From SIG653 sp964509125 (lineage in GTDB: Bacteria; Bacillota; Clostridia; Oscillospirales; CAG-382), in the NCBI GenBank assembly GCA_964509125.1, contig CAZDVZ010000030.1:1-23753 (forward strand): a stretch of 23,753 nucleotides of DNA, written 5' to 3'. Both the position numbers and the translations under genes were made by a program. The notes under the pieces are model-generated. The model made no database searches, had not been told where the DNA came from, and saw only the letters and a list, made by a program, of their open reading frames with translations. Numbering within the stretch: the stretch's first letter is position 1; each line of letters begins with the position of its first letter. Shown in pieces: positions 15,659 through 22,714 of the stretch.

Positions 15659-16826
15659 GATCTACCGACATTTTTTTGGATGTTCTCAGATTAAAATAGA
15701 AAATAAAAAAGAAGAACTTTTAAATGCGCTTTCTTCAAAGAAAATAGACTTTTGGGGAAGTATGGTGGATGAAAGTGGAGCGCTTTTGGTGTACGGCTCG
15801 GTTTTCTCTGCAAGACATATTATTGAAGAGGGAGAAAAATTAGGTTGCGAGATTTCCGTTTGTAAACGGACGGGGCTTCCTTTTATTTTTGAGAAATACA
15901 AAAAGCGCTATGGAATAATAGTAGGCGTAATTCTTGCGTGGGCGTTTTTGTTTTATACCTCGTTGTTTATTTGGGAGGTAAGAGTCGCTCCAAGGAGCGG
16001 TGAGGATAGCGATGAGATATATGCGCTTTTAAAGGAGTGCGGACTTGAAATGGGTACTTTTCTTCCCGATTTAAAAGTTCGTGAGGTTGAAAACCAATTT
16101 TTGCTGAATAATCCTCAATATTCTTTTGTTGCGGTGAATGTTTATGGAACGGTGGCAAATGTGGAACTGCGACGTGCCTCAACTCATGGTGAAGCAGAAG
16201 ATACCGAAGGATTGTGCAATGTTGTAGCATCAAAAAGCGGTACGGTAATTTCCGTGGAAGCGTATGACGGATCTCCTGTGGTAAAAGAAGGAGATACCGT
16301 CGCGGAGGGTGATCTGCTTATAAGCTCGTTTATGCAAGGAAGACTTGGCGTGTGGAGGGGAGTTCACGCTTACGGAAAGGTTGTAGCCGCGGTTTATTAT
16401 GACTTCGAAACAGAAATACCGATAAATTATGAAGTGATACAATATACGGGCAAAGAGGAAACAAAAACATCGGTAGAACTGTTAAATTTAAGGTTTCGCT
16501 TGTTTTCGGACGAAAAGTCGTCCTTTAATAAATGCAAAGCGGTGGGCAGCAGGGAGCAGGTGGTAATATTAGGAATAAAACTTCCGTTGTATGTGGAAAA
16601 AATTACGTATATGGAAGAAGAGGTGGTGACGGTACCCATGAATAAAACTTTGTGCAAAGAAAAGGGAGAAACTTACTTAAAACTTTGGATGGAGAGAGAA
16701 ATAAAGGGTGAAATATTATCTCAAGCGGTGGATGGTGAGTTTGACGATAAAAAAGGGGTGTATAGATTGAATGCTTCCGTTACTGTTGCGGAAGACATAG
16801 GAGTAAAACAGTACATAACAAAATAA
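15642..16826 (+). CDS. yqfD: Sporulation protein YqfD
   Basis: 394-aa sporulation membrane protein. An N-terminal domain is followed by a single membrane helix (about residues 75-95, GIIVGVILAWAFLFYTSLFI) and then a large extracytoplasmic part beginning WEVRVAPRS and containing LLKECGLEMGTFLPDL and NPQYSFVAVNVYGTVANVELR, typical of YqfD. Length matches Bacillus YqfD (about 398 aa). The open frame reaches back to 15579; ATG 15642 is preferred because the purine-rich CGGGGGA sits about 9 nt upstream and the product then starts MSVYYKIYRHFFG. It overlaps yqfC by 17 nt. In many Firmicutes phoH, a PgpH-type HD hydrolase gene and ybeY follow; here an unrelated 5'-nucleotidase follows after 292 bp. 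Confidence 0.92.
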   Translation: MSVYYKIYRHFFGCSQIKIENKKEELLNALSSKKIDFWGSMVDESGALLVYGSVFSARHIIEEGEKLGCEISVCKRTGLPFIFEKYKKRYGIIVGVILAWAFLFYTSLFIWEVRVAPRSGEDSDEIYALLKECGLEMGTFLPDLKVREVENQFLLNNPQYSFVAVNVYGTVANVELRRASTHGEAEDTEGLCNVVASKSGTVISVEAYDGSPVVKEGDTVAEGDLLISSFMQGRLGVWRGVHAYGKVVAAVYYDFETEIPINYEVIQYTGKEETKTSVELLNLRFRLFSDEKSSFNKCKAVGSREQVVILGIKLPLYVEKITYMEEEVVTVPMNKTLCKEKGETYLKLWMEREIKGEILSQAVDGEFDDKKGVYRLNASVTVAEDIGVKQYITK

Positions 16827-17047
16827 AAATGGTTTTCAACTTTTTCACACCGTTTTCCACACGTTGTATTTATAAATATTAATGTCAGCAATTTTGACAT
16901 GGATGAAAAATGGCGAAAAATAGGGAAAAGAAAAAAATGCTTTGAAAAGCAAAATGCATATTATGCATAAAATGGAATTTATATTCATTTTTTGCTTTTA
17001 ACACCCCTGAATTTTCCGAAAAAATATAACTTAATTTGAAAAATCTC
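16827..17047. other. AT-rich gap with several palindromes upstream of the 5'-nucleotidase
   Basis: No gene is seen. Visible structures are: two sequences fitting the DnaA-box pattern TTWTNCACA, TTTTTCACA (16841-16849) and TTTTCCACA (16853-16861), 12 bp apart; ATGTCA-N7-TGACAT (16882-16900); and ATGCATA-T-TATGCAT (16954-16968). There is no clear terminator for yqfD. Confidence 0.5.
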
Positions 17048-17076
17048 TTGAAAAAAACTTTTTTGTGTATTAAAAT
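17048..17076 (+). promoter_or_regulatory. Predicted promoter of the 5'-nucleotidase gene
   Basis: TTGAAA (17048-17053), 17-nt spacer, TAAAAT (17071-17076). The start is near 17083, giving a leader of about 36 nt before the start codon. Confidence 0.65.
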
Positions 17077-17118
17077 CTAAACAGAGCAAAAAATAGTTTT
17101 TAAAGGAGAAAAGTGAAA

Positions 17119-18858
17119 ATGATTTTTAAAAGATTAAGTGCTTTGATTTTAGTATGCTCGGTTATCTTTGCGTTTTCAAGTTGCAGTCAAAGTGACAAAG
17201 ATGAAAATTCATATATAAGTGAAAATGCAAGCTCCGGTTTTTCCGATGAGATCAGCAACGAAGATTTTGGAGATGAAAGATCGGATGATATCGTTATCCT
17301 TTATACAAACGATGTCCATTGCGGAATAAATGATAATGTTGGATACGCAGGTCTCGCTTCGTATAAAAAAGATATGGAAGAAGCATATAAGTATGTAACG
17401 CTTGTAGATTGCGGTGATGCTGTTCAAGGTGACTACTTGGGCACCCTTTCCAAAGGTGAGTTTATTATCGATATAATGAATGAGGTTGGATATTCTTTTG
17501 CCGTAGTTGGTAATCACGAATTTGATTATGGCATGGAGAGGCTTTCTCAACTGATTGAAAAATCGTCCGCGAAGTATCTTGCCTGTAATGTTACATATTC
17601 GGGAACGGGCGAAAACTCCATGAAGAATACGACGCCCTACGATATTGTTGAATATGGCGATATAAGCGTGGGATATATCGGTGTATCTACTCCTGAAAGC
17701 ATATCTAAATCAACTCCGGACTATTTTATGGAAAATGGGGAATTTGTTTATGACTTTGCGTCGGGCAATAATGGGCAAACTCTTTATAATTGCGTTCAGG
17801 GATATGTTGATGAATGTAAGGATAAAGGCGCAGATTACGTAGTTGTTTTGTCTCACTTGGGTGATGCCGAGGAATCCTCTCCGTATACATCCATAGATCT
17901 GATTAATAATACCAACGGGATAGATGCCGTCCTTGATGGGCATGCGCATAATGTTATAGAATGCAGAGAAGAAGAAAATAAAGACGGTGATACGGTTTTG
18001 TTAACTTCCACCGGTACGAAATTTGCCAATATAGGAAAGCTTATTATTGAAGCTGACGGCGATGTTTCCACTTCTCTTATATCCGATTACGAAAAAAAGG
18101 ACGATTCGGTTTCTTCTTTCATTGAAGGCATAGAGTCTCAATTTGAAGAGGAAATGAATAAAGTTATTTCCAATACGGATTTTGCACTTTCCATATACGA
18201 CGATGAGGGAGTACGACTTGTAAGAAGCAGAGAAATTCCAATTGGAAACATGGTTGCCGATGCCTACAGGATTGTGGGAAATGCAGATATAGCAATAGTA
18301 AACGGAGGAGGTATACGCGATAGTATTGATGCGGGAGATATTACATACGGTGACCTTTTGGCTGTGCATCCGTTTGGAAATTATCTTTGCGTCGTTGAAG
18401 CCACAGGCTCAGAAATACTGGATCAGCTTGAAATAGCATATATGTACACCGAGTCTGTTTATAAAGAAAACGGAAAAGCCGTTGGTGAAGCCGGCAGCTT
18501 TCAACAAGTTTCGGGGATAAAGTTTACGGTTGACACATCAATTCCTTCGCCTGTAACATTGGATGAAAACGGTATGCTTGTTTCCATTGAAGGGGAAAGA
18601 CGTGTAAAGGATGTTCTTGTTCTTGACCAAAGCGGAGAGTATGTTCCATTCGATGAAAACGCTACATATAAGCTCGCTTCGCACAATTATGCTCTCCATT
18701 CGGGTGGATGCGGATATATGGGATTTGCAGACAACAATTTCATAATAGCGGAAGGCGTTGCCGATTATCAAGTGCTTATAACGTATATATCAGAAGTTAA
18801 CGTGGATTCTTTGAGCGATCTCTACTTTGAGACAGAGGGAAGGATCAACGTGAAATAA
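17119..18858 (+). CDS. Secreted 5'-nucleotidase / metallophosphatase lipoprotein (UshA-like)
   Basis: Bifunctional UDP-sugar hydrolase/5'-nucleotidase family enzyme that releases phosphate and nucleosides from extracellular nucleotides. An N-terminal lipid-anchored signal (KRLSALILVCSVIFAFSSC) is followed by an acidic linker. The metallophosphatase domain has YTNDVHC, VDCGDAVQGD, VVGNHEFDYG, VVLSHLG and DGHAHN, i.e. all metal-ligand blocks. The C-terminal 5'-nucleotidase domain has IGNMVADAYR, IVNGGGIRDSI and HPFGNYL. Length (about 579 aa) is normal. ATG 17119 lies 10 nt after GGAG (17105-17108); an in-frame GTG at 17113 is possible but closely spaced. It stands alone between its own promoter and the next unit. 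Substrate cannot be fixed from sequence. Confidence 0.92.
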   Translation: MIFKRLSALILVCSVIFAFSSCSQSDKDENSYISENASSGFSDEISNEDFGDERSDDIVILYTNDVHCGINDNVGYAGLASYKKDMEEAYKYVTLVDCGDAVQGDYLGTLSKGEFIIDIMNEVGYSFAVVGNHEFDYGMERLSQLIEKSSAKYLACNVTYSGTGENSMKNTTPYDIVEYGDISVGYIGVSTPESISKSTPDYFMENGEFVYDFASGNNGQTLYNCVQGYVDECKDKGADYVVVLSHLGDAEESSPYTSIDLINNTNGIDAVLDGHAHNVIECREEENKDGDTVLLTSTGTKFANIGKLIIEADGDVSTSLISDYEKKDDSVSSFIEGIESQFEEEMNKVISNTDFALSIYDDEGVRLVRSREIPIGNMVADAYRIVGNADIAIVNGGGIRDSIDAGDITYGDLLAVHPFGNYLCVVEATGSEILDQLEIAYMYTESVYKENGKAVGEAGSFQQVSGIKFTVDTSIPSPVTLDENGMLVSIEGERRVKDVLVLDQSGEYVPFDENATYKLASHNYALHSGGCGYMGFADNNFIIAEGVADYQVLITYISEVNVDSLSDLYFETEGRINVK

Positions 18859-18864
18859 AAAAAT

Positions 18865-18894
18865 GAATATAAATCGTTCATTGGGACATACTAT
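18865..18894 (+). promoter_or_regulatory. Candidate sigma-E (sporulation) promoter
   Basis: GAATATA (18865-18871), 15-nt spacer, CATACTAT (18887-18894). The Bacillus sigma-E consensus is about KMATATT, 13-15 nt, CATACANT, so the match is 6 of 7 and 6 of 7 specified bases with correct spacing. No sigma-A promoter is seen before the small gene that follows. An AATGAA/TTCATT inverted repeat overlaps it. Confidence 0.45.
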
Positions 18895-18972
18895 GATCGA
18901 GCCGAAGATGTGGCTCTGAGTGAATCGAAAAATTGTTCGGAAAAGGTTTTATCTTTGGAAGGAGAATTCTTT

Positions 18973-19263
18973 ATGAACTGTTTCAGTGACGAAAAACACA
19001 AACGGGGAAAAAAAGACATTAAAGAATACAAAAACGAAAAAAGCGTTTTGGGTATTACGAAGCCGGGGAAATACTATTTTCCGGGAAAAATAACATCCGG
19101 TTGCTTTGACGGAAACGGACCCGTCGGGGAACCGTCGAAGCAAGAAAGAATAGAAGAAATTTATGATTATTCCGTTGAGCGGGAATATGATCCCAACGGA
19201 ATGTATACAGGCAGACCCGAAGATGAATTTGACAAGCCTGTACAGGATGCAGACGATCTGTAA
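18973..19263 (+). CDS. Small acidic/charged protein of unknown function, C-terminal PVQDADDL
   Basis: 96-aa soluble protein without signal peptide or membrane segment. It starts MNCFSDEKHKRGKKD, has a lysine-rich first third, a middle with GKYYFPGKITSGCFDGNGPVG, and an acidic C-terminal half ending DPNGMYTGRPEDEFDKPVQDADDL. I have an impression of similar endings (YTG-P...PVQDADDL) in unnamed clostridial proteins but cannot confirm this or name a function. The open frame extends back to 18910; ATG 18973 is chosen because GGAAGGAG (18957-18964) lies 8 nt upstream. A sigma-E-like promoter and neighbouring sporulation genes make a spore-related role conceivable, as inference only. A hairpin (19286-19318) follows. 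Confidence 0.75.
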   Translation: MNCFSDEKHKRGKKDIKEYKNEKSVLGITKPGKYYFPGKITSGCFDGNGPVGEPSKQERIEEIYDYSVEREYDPNGMYTGRPEDEFDKPVQDADDL

Positions 19264-19285
19264 ATTCGATTCAAAAGTTTATTTT

Positions 19286-19318
19286 GCCTTGGTGTGGGAC
19301 GAAGTTTTGCACCAAGGC
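19286..19318 (+). terminator. Hairpin after the 96-aa gene (probable terminator)
   Basis: Perfect 9-bp stem GCCTTGGTG/CACCAAGGC with a 15-nt loop, 22 nt past the stop codon, followed by moderately T-rich sequence without a clean U-run. It separates this gene from gapA. Confidence 0.6.
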
Positions 19319-19371
19319 GTTTCTGTGTGTTTCATTTGTTTTAAAAAAATGTTATTTTTTTTGAAAAAGAC

Positions 19372-19400
19372 TTGTATTTTTAAATCAAATGGTATAAAAT
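19372..19400 (+). promoter_or_regulatory. Predicted promoter of gapA
   Basis: TTGTAT (19372-19377), 17-nt spacer, TAAAAT (19395-19400) within GGTATAAAAT. The predicted start near 19407 gives a leader of about 40 nt. A strongly expressed gene might be expected to have a better -35 box, so the assignment is moderate. Confidence 0.55.
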
Positions 19401-19447
19401 AACATAAGCCAAAAAAAGAAAATATATTGAATTCGGAGGAATTTGAA

Positions 19448-20494
19448 ATGTCAGTAAAAGTTGCAATCAATGGTTTTGGCCGTATCGGTCGTCTCGCATT
19501 CAGACAAATGTTTGGAGCAGAAGGTTATGAAGTAGTTGCTATCAACGATCTTACAAGCCCTAAAATGCTCGCACACCTTTTGAAATACGATACAGCACAG
19601 GGTAAATATGCTCTTGCAGATACCGTATCTTATTCTGAAAATGTTGACGATGCAGGCAAAGTTGTTGGCGGCTCCATCACAGTTAACGGTAAAGAAATTA
19701 CAATTTATGCAAAAGCTAACGCTGCAGAGCTTCCTTGGGGAGACCTGGGTGTTGACGTAGTTCTTGAATGCACAGGCTTTTACACAAGCAAAGCAAAGGC
19801 TGCTGCTCACATTACAGCAGGTGCAAAGAAAGTTGTTATCTCCGCTCCCGCAGGTAACGATCTTCCTACAATCGTTTTTGGTGTAAACGAAAATACACTC
19901 AAAGCAGAAGATAACATCATTTCCGCTGCTTCTTGTACAACAAACTGCCTCGCTCCTATGGCAAAGGCACTTAATGATTACGCACCTATCCAAAGCGGTA
20001 TCATGTCCACTATCCACGCTTACACAGGCGACCAGATGATCCTTGACGGTCCTCACAGAAAAGGTGACCTCAGAAGAGCACGCGCAGGCGCTGCTAACAT
20101 CGTTCCCAACTCCACAGGTGCTGCAAAAGCTATCGGACTTGTTATTCCCGAACTCAACGGCAAACTTATCGGTTCTGCACAAAGAGTTCCCACACCTACA
20201 GGTTCCACAACGATCCTCGTAGCTGTTGTTAAGGGCAAAGACGTTACAAAAGAAGGCATCAATGCAGCTATGAAAGCAGCAAAATCCGCTTCCTTTGATT
20301 ACAACGAGGACGAAATCGTTTCCTCCGATATCATCGGCAGCACATACGGCTCTATCTTTGACGCTACACAAACAATGGTAGCTAAGATCGATGATGATAC
20401 CTATCAGGTACAGGTAGTTTCTTGGTATGACAACGAAAATTCCTACACAAGCCAGATGGTAAGAACTATCAAATATTTTGCAGAACTTGCATAA
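19448..20494 (+). CDS. gapA: Glyceraldehyde-3-phosphate dehydrogenase (NAD-dependent, class I)
   Basis: Oxidises glyceraldehyde-3-phosphate to 1,3-bisphosphoglycerate in glycolysis. The 348-aa protein has the Rossmann start VAINGFGRIGR, D34 in INDLTSP (favouring NAD), the catalytic SCTTNCLAP with C163, partner H190 in STIHAYTGDQ, and the C-terminal WYDNENSYTSQM. The open frame begins at 19427, but GGAGG (19435-19439) lies 8 nt before ATG 19448, which gives the standard N-terminus. Codon use differs sharply from neighbours: by hand count the 27 isoleucine codons are 22 ATC, 5 ATT and no ATA, and threonine is mostly ACA. That is the usual sign of a very highly expressed gene. Monocistronic, with its own promoter and a strong terminator. 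Confidence 0.98.
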   Translation: MSVKVAINGFGRIGRLAFRQMFGAEGYEVVAINDLTSPKMLAHLLKYDTAQGKYALADTVSYSENVDDAGKVVGGSITVNGKEITIYAKANAAELPWGDLGVDVVLECTGFYTSKAKAAAHITAGAKKVVISAPAGNDLPTIVFGVNENTLKAEDNIISAASCTTNCLAPMAKALNDYAPIQSGIMSTIHAYTGDQMILDGPHRKGDLRRARAGAANIVPNSTGAAKAIGLVIPELNGKLIGSAQRVPTPTGSTTILVAVVKGKDVTKEGINAAMKAAKSASFDYNEDEIVSSDIIGSTYGSIFDATQTMVAKIDDDTYQVQVVSWYDNENSYTSQMVRTIKYFAELA

Positions 20495-20514
20495 TATAAA
20501 CTTATAGTGTTTAG

Positions 20515-20556
20515 AACGGGACTGTAAAAGCTTTTACGGTCCCGTTATTTGTTTTT
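20515..20556 (+). terminator. Rho-independent terminator of gapA
   Basis: Long stem AACGGGACTGTAAAAG / CTTTTACGGTCCCGTT (16 bp with one T-G wobble, loop closing around AAGCTT), followed by ATTTGTTTTT. It lies 20 nt past the gapA stop codon. Confidence 0.93.
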
Positions 20557-20597
20557 CGACCTGCATTTTTTTATTGTATCATTTTTTTTTGGAATTA

Positions 20598-20674
20598 TTT
20601 GTAATTTGTTGTTGTGGGTGTTGACATCTAAAAAAACGTGTTGTATAATTTCCATGTTAAGTTCAAATTACAAA
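20598..20674. repeat. 11-bp inverted repeats flanking the carboxypeptidase promoter
   Basis: TTTGTAATTTG (20598-20608) and CAAATTACAAA (20664-20674) are exact inverted copies. One arm ends 12 bp upstream of the -35 box; the other begins 14 bp after the -10 box, in the early transcribed leader. The placement suggests paired operator sites. Confidence 0.6.
20621..20649 (+). promoter_or_regulatory. Consensus sigma-A promoter of the carboxypeptidase gene
   Basis: Perfect TTGACA (20621-20626), 17-nt spacer, perfect TATAAT (20644-20649). The start near 20656 lies downstream of an in-frame ATG at 20638, which rules that codon out as the translation start. Confidence 0.9.
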
Positions 20675-20697
20675 TTTCTGTTCAGAGGGATTTAAAA

Positions 20698-21780
20698 ATG
20701 TCATATACTCATGAAACGACAAAGAGAATAGTTTTTGTTGGCGTTGTTTTTGCCACATTGGTGCTTTTCATAGTTGCTTGCATCCATGATGTGATCGTAG
20801 ACGATGTCCTTCTTGATGCAGAAGATGTTTATGCCGCAATGGGCGAGCAAAGCGGAGTAACGGAAGAAACCGAAAATATTTCATCGGATTATTCCCACGA
20901 TGTAGAACAAGGCGGAGGCACCGAAAACGAAAATGACAATTTCGATGAAGTTGACGAAGGGTATATGGTGGGAGCTTCTTATGATCGCCTGTCCGGAATA
21001 AACATATCTTCAAATTATTGCTTTGTATATAATTTAACTACGAATACCGTGCTTTATGAAAAATCCGCTTATGATAAATGCTACCCTGCAAGCGTTACAA
21101 AGCTGCTTACGGCAGCAGTTGCATTAGAATATGTGCCGTCAGATACTGTGTTTAAGGTGGGGAACGAAGTTACAATGGTCGGTCCCAACTCAAGCATGGC
21201 GTATATACCTCAGGGGCAAAGTTTTAGGCTTGCCGATCTTTTGTACGCCTTGCTTTTACCTTCCGGAAATGATGCTGCGTATACAATAGCTGTAAATACT
21301 GCTCGCTATCTATATGGCGAAAGCTTGTCGGATCAAGAGGCTACGGAACTTTTCATGGATCTTTGCAATCAAAAATTGCTTGAGATCGGAGCGTACAATA
21401 CTCATTTTGCTTGCCCTGACGGATATCATCAGGAGGGACATTACACAACTGCATATGACATGATGCTTGTTTCGCTGTACGCAACGTCTTTTGAGGAAAT
21501 TTGCAATGTTTGCAAAACGTATAAGTATTATTGTAAATCGGTTGAAGGCGAAAGCTATGGATGGAAAAACACAAATAGTATGCTAAACGAAAGTGGAGCG
21601 TATTATTGTGAATTTGTTACGGGACTTAAAACGGGAACAACGGATGAAGCGGGGAGATGTCTTGCAACAACGGCGGAAAAAGACGGCGAAAAACTATATA
21701 TTGTTATTTTTGATGCTCCGAATTTAGATTCCCGAAATAATGATACGCTTGAAATAATTCACAGCGTATTCAGTCACTGA
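20698..21780 (+). CDS. D-alanyl-D-alanine carboxypeptidase (S11 family, PBP5-like), membrane-anchored
   Basis: Serine D,D-carboxypeptidase that trims the terminal D-Ala of peptidoglycan stems outside the membrane. The 360-aa protein has a short cytoplasmic N-terminus, a signal-anchor helix (about 11-29), an acidic linker to about residue 90, and the catalytic domain with S132-V-T-K135, S189-G-N191 and K311-T-G313. It ends soon after the catalytic domain, so the second beta-rich domain and C-terminal amphipathic anchor of classical PBP5 are missing; the N-terminal helix probably anchors it instead. The exported part has nine cysteines, unusual for a Gram-positive secreted enzyme. CAGAGGGA lies about 8 nt before ATG 20698. 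It is co-transcribed with the downstream gene (8-nt gap). dacA/dacB/dacF-type naming is not resolvable. Confidence 0.93.
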   Translation: MSYTHETTKRIVFVGVVFATLVLFIVACIHDVIVDDVLLDAEDVYAAMGEQSGVTEETENISSDYSHDVEQGGGTENENDNFDEVDEGYMVGASYDRLSGINISSNYCFVYNLTTNTVLYEKSAYDKCYPASVTKLLTAAVALEYVPSDTVFKVGNEVTMVGPNSSMAYIPQGQSFRLADLLYALLLPSGNDAAYTIAVNTARYLYGESLSDQEATELFMDLCNQKLLEIGAYNTHFACPDGYHQEGHYTTAYDMMLVSLYATSFEEICNVCKTYKYYCKSVEGESYGWKNTNSMLNESGAYYCEFVTGLKTGTTDEAGRCLATTAEKDGEKLYIVIFDAPNLDSRNNDTLEIIHSVFSH

Positions 21781-21788
21781 GGTGTGAT

Positions 21789-22568
21789 GTGAAGGTTACG
21801 GTCCTTTCTGAAAACCATGTTTCGTCAAAGGGGTTATATTCAGAGCATGGGGTTTCGTTTTTTGTACAAACACGTGATAAAACCATACTTTTTGATATGG
21901 GGCAAAGTGGTTTGTTTTTGAAAAATGCACATATTTTAGGGATTGATGTTTCAAAGGTGGATGCGGCAGTGCTTTCGCATGGTCACTATGATCATGGTGG
22001 GGGAGCAATCGAATTTTTAAATGCAAACAAAACATCAAAGCTTTATGTGAACGAAAATGCGTTTGGTTCATTTTATTCCCCAAATGGGTACATTGGTCTT
22101 GATAAAAATTTGAAAACTCACGAGAGAGTTGTCTTTACGGGAAAAGAAACACCTGTTTTTGAAAATGTTACTTTGTATTCTGCTGAAAATGTTGAAAAAA
22201 CTGAGAGAAGTTATTCCGGTGACCTCGAAAAAGAATGCGACGGAAAGCGGGCGGAAGATGATTTTTCTCACGAGCAGTATATGCTGATAGAAGAAAATGG
22301 TAAACGTGTCTTGTTTAGTGGGTGTTCCCACAGAGGGATATTGAATATTTTACAGCGGTTTAAACCCAATGTATTTATAGGCGGTTTTCATCTTTCGGCT
22401 CTTGACTATGGATGTGATGAATTGAAATATGTGGGAAATAAACTCTCGGAGAATGACACTGTTTTTTACACCTGTCATTGTACGGGAATAGAGCAATATT
22501 CTTATTTGAAGAAAATGCTCACGCTTCGTCTTAATTATATAAATTGCGGAAAAAGTATAACCGTATAA
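21789..22568 (+). CDS. Metallo-beta-lactamase-fold hydrolase (RFA-P synthase-like family)
   Basis: 259-aa cytoplasmic MBL-fold protein. The metal-binding motif is S-H64-G-H66-Y-D68-H69, with later ligands in FSGCSH181RG, GGFH201L and CH230CTG. The pattern FSGCSHRG...IGGFHL...CHCTG marks the family often annotated as 7,8-dihydropterin-6-methyl-4-(beta-D-ribofuranosyl)aminobenzene 5'-phosphate synthase after a methanogen member; in Clostridia the real substrate is unknown. It starts with GTG at 21789, because the overlapping ATG at 21787 runs straight into TGA. The GAGGTG Shine-Dalgarno (21779-21784) overlaps the stop codon of the carboxypeptidase gene, implying co-translation. Terminator at 22571-22601. 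Confidence 0.87.
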   Translation: MKVTVLSENHVSSKGLYSEHGVSFFVQTRDKTILFDMGQSGLFLKNAHILGIDVSKVDAAVLSHGHYDHGGGAIEFLNANKTSKLYVNENAFGSFYSPNGYIGLDKNLKTHERVVFTGKETPVFENVTLYSAENVEKTERSYSGDLEKECDGKRAEDDFSHEQYMLIEENGKRVLFSGCSHRGILNILQRFKPNVFIGGFHLSALDYGCDELKYVGNKLSENDTVFYTCHCTGIEQYSYLKKMLTLRLNYINCGKSITV

Positions 22569-22570
22569 TG

Positions 22571-22601
22571 AAAAATGCTCACAAATTTTGTGGGCATTTT
22601 T
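22571..22601 (+). terminator. Rho-independent terminator after the MBL-fold gene
   Basis: AAAAATGCTCACAAA pairs with TTTGTGGGCATTTTT along 15 bp with one T-G wobble, directly after the stop codon and ending in five T's. The A-rich 5' arm makes it potentially bidirectional. Confidence 0.9.
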
Positions 22602-22640
22602 GGTTGATTTTTACGATATGTAAAATTTAATATTATGCAC

Positions 22641-22669
22641 TTGACAAATTAAATAAAAAATGATACTAT
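22641..22669 (+). promoter_or_regulatory. Promoter of the amino-acid ABC transporter operon
   Basis: Perfect TTGACA (22641-22646), 17-nt spacer, TACTAT (22664-22669) with TG at 22661-22662 as extended -10. The predicted start is near 22676, inside the palindrome at 22673-22692. Confidence 0.82.
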
Positions 22670-22672
22670 ATG

Positions 22673-22692
22673 TTAGCACTTTAGAGTGCTAA
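22673..22692. promoter_or_regulatory. CIRCE-like palindrome at the predicted transcription start
   Basis: TTAGCACTTTAGAGTGCTAA is a perfect 8-bp inverted repeat with a 4-nt centre, three bases after the -10 box. Its half-sites match 17 of 18 bases of the HrcA operator CIRCE (TTAGCACTC-N9-GAGTGCTAA), but the spacing between 9-mers is 2 instead of 9. It is well placed for a repressor; as RNA it would form a 5'-terminal hairpin. Confidence 0.7.
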
Positions 22693-22714
22693 ATTTCATT
22701 TTAGGAGAAAAAAC

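Noticed and set aside
16841..16861. Replication origin suggested by two DnaA-box-like sequences
   Set aside because: Only two relaxed matches, with no dnaA, dnaN or other origin genes nearby; kept only as a weak regulatory observation.
19451..20371. Long open frame of 306 codons on the minus strand opposite gapA
   Set aside because: It is exactly antisense to a clear GAPDH gene. Its odd cysteine-rich composition is a by-product of the biased codons of gapA, and no ribosome binding site or family pattern supports it.
20638..20697. Twenty extra N-terminal codons on the carboxypeptidase
   Set aside because: The ATG at 20638 lies between the -35 and -10 boxes of a perfect promoter, so it would not be in the transcript; ATG 20698 has a proper ribosome binding site.
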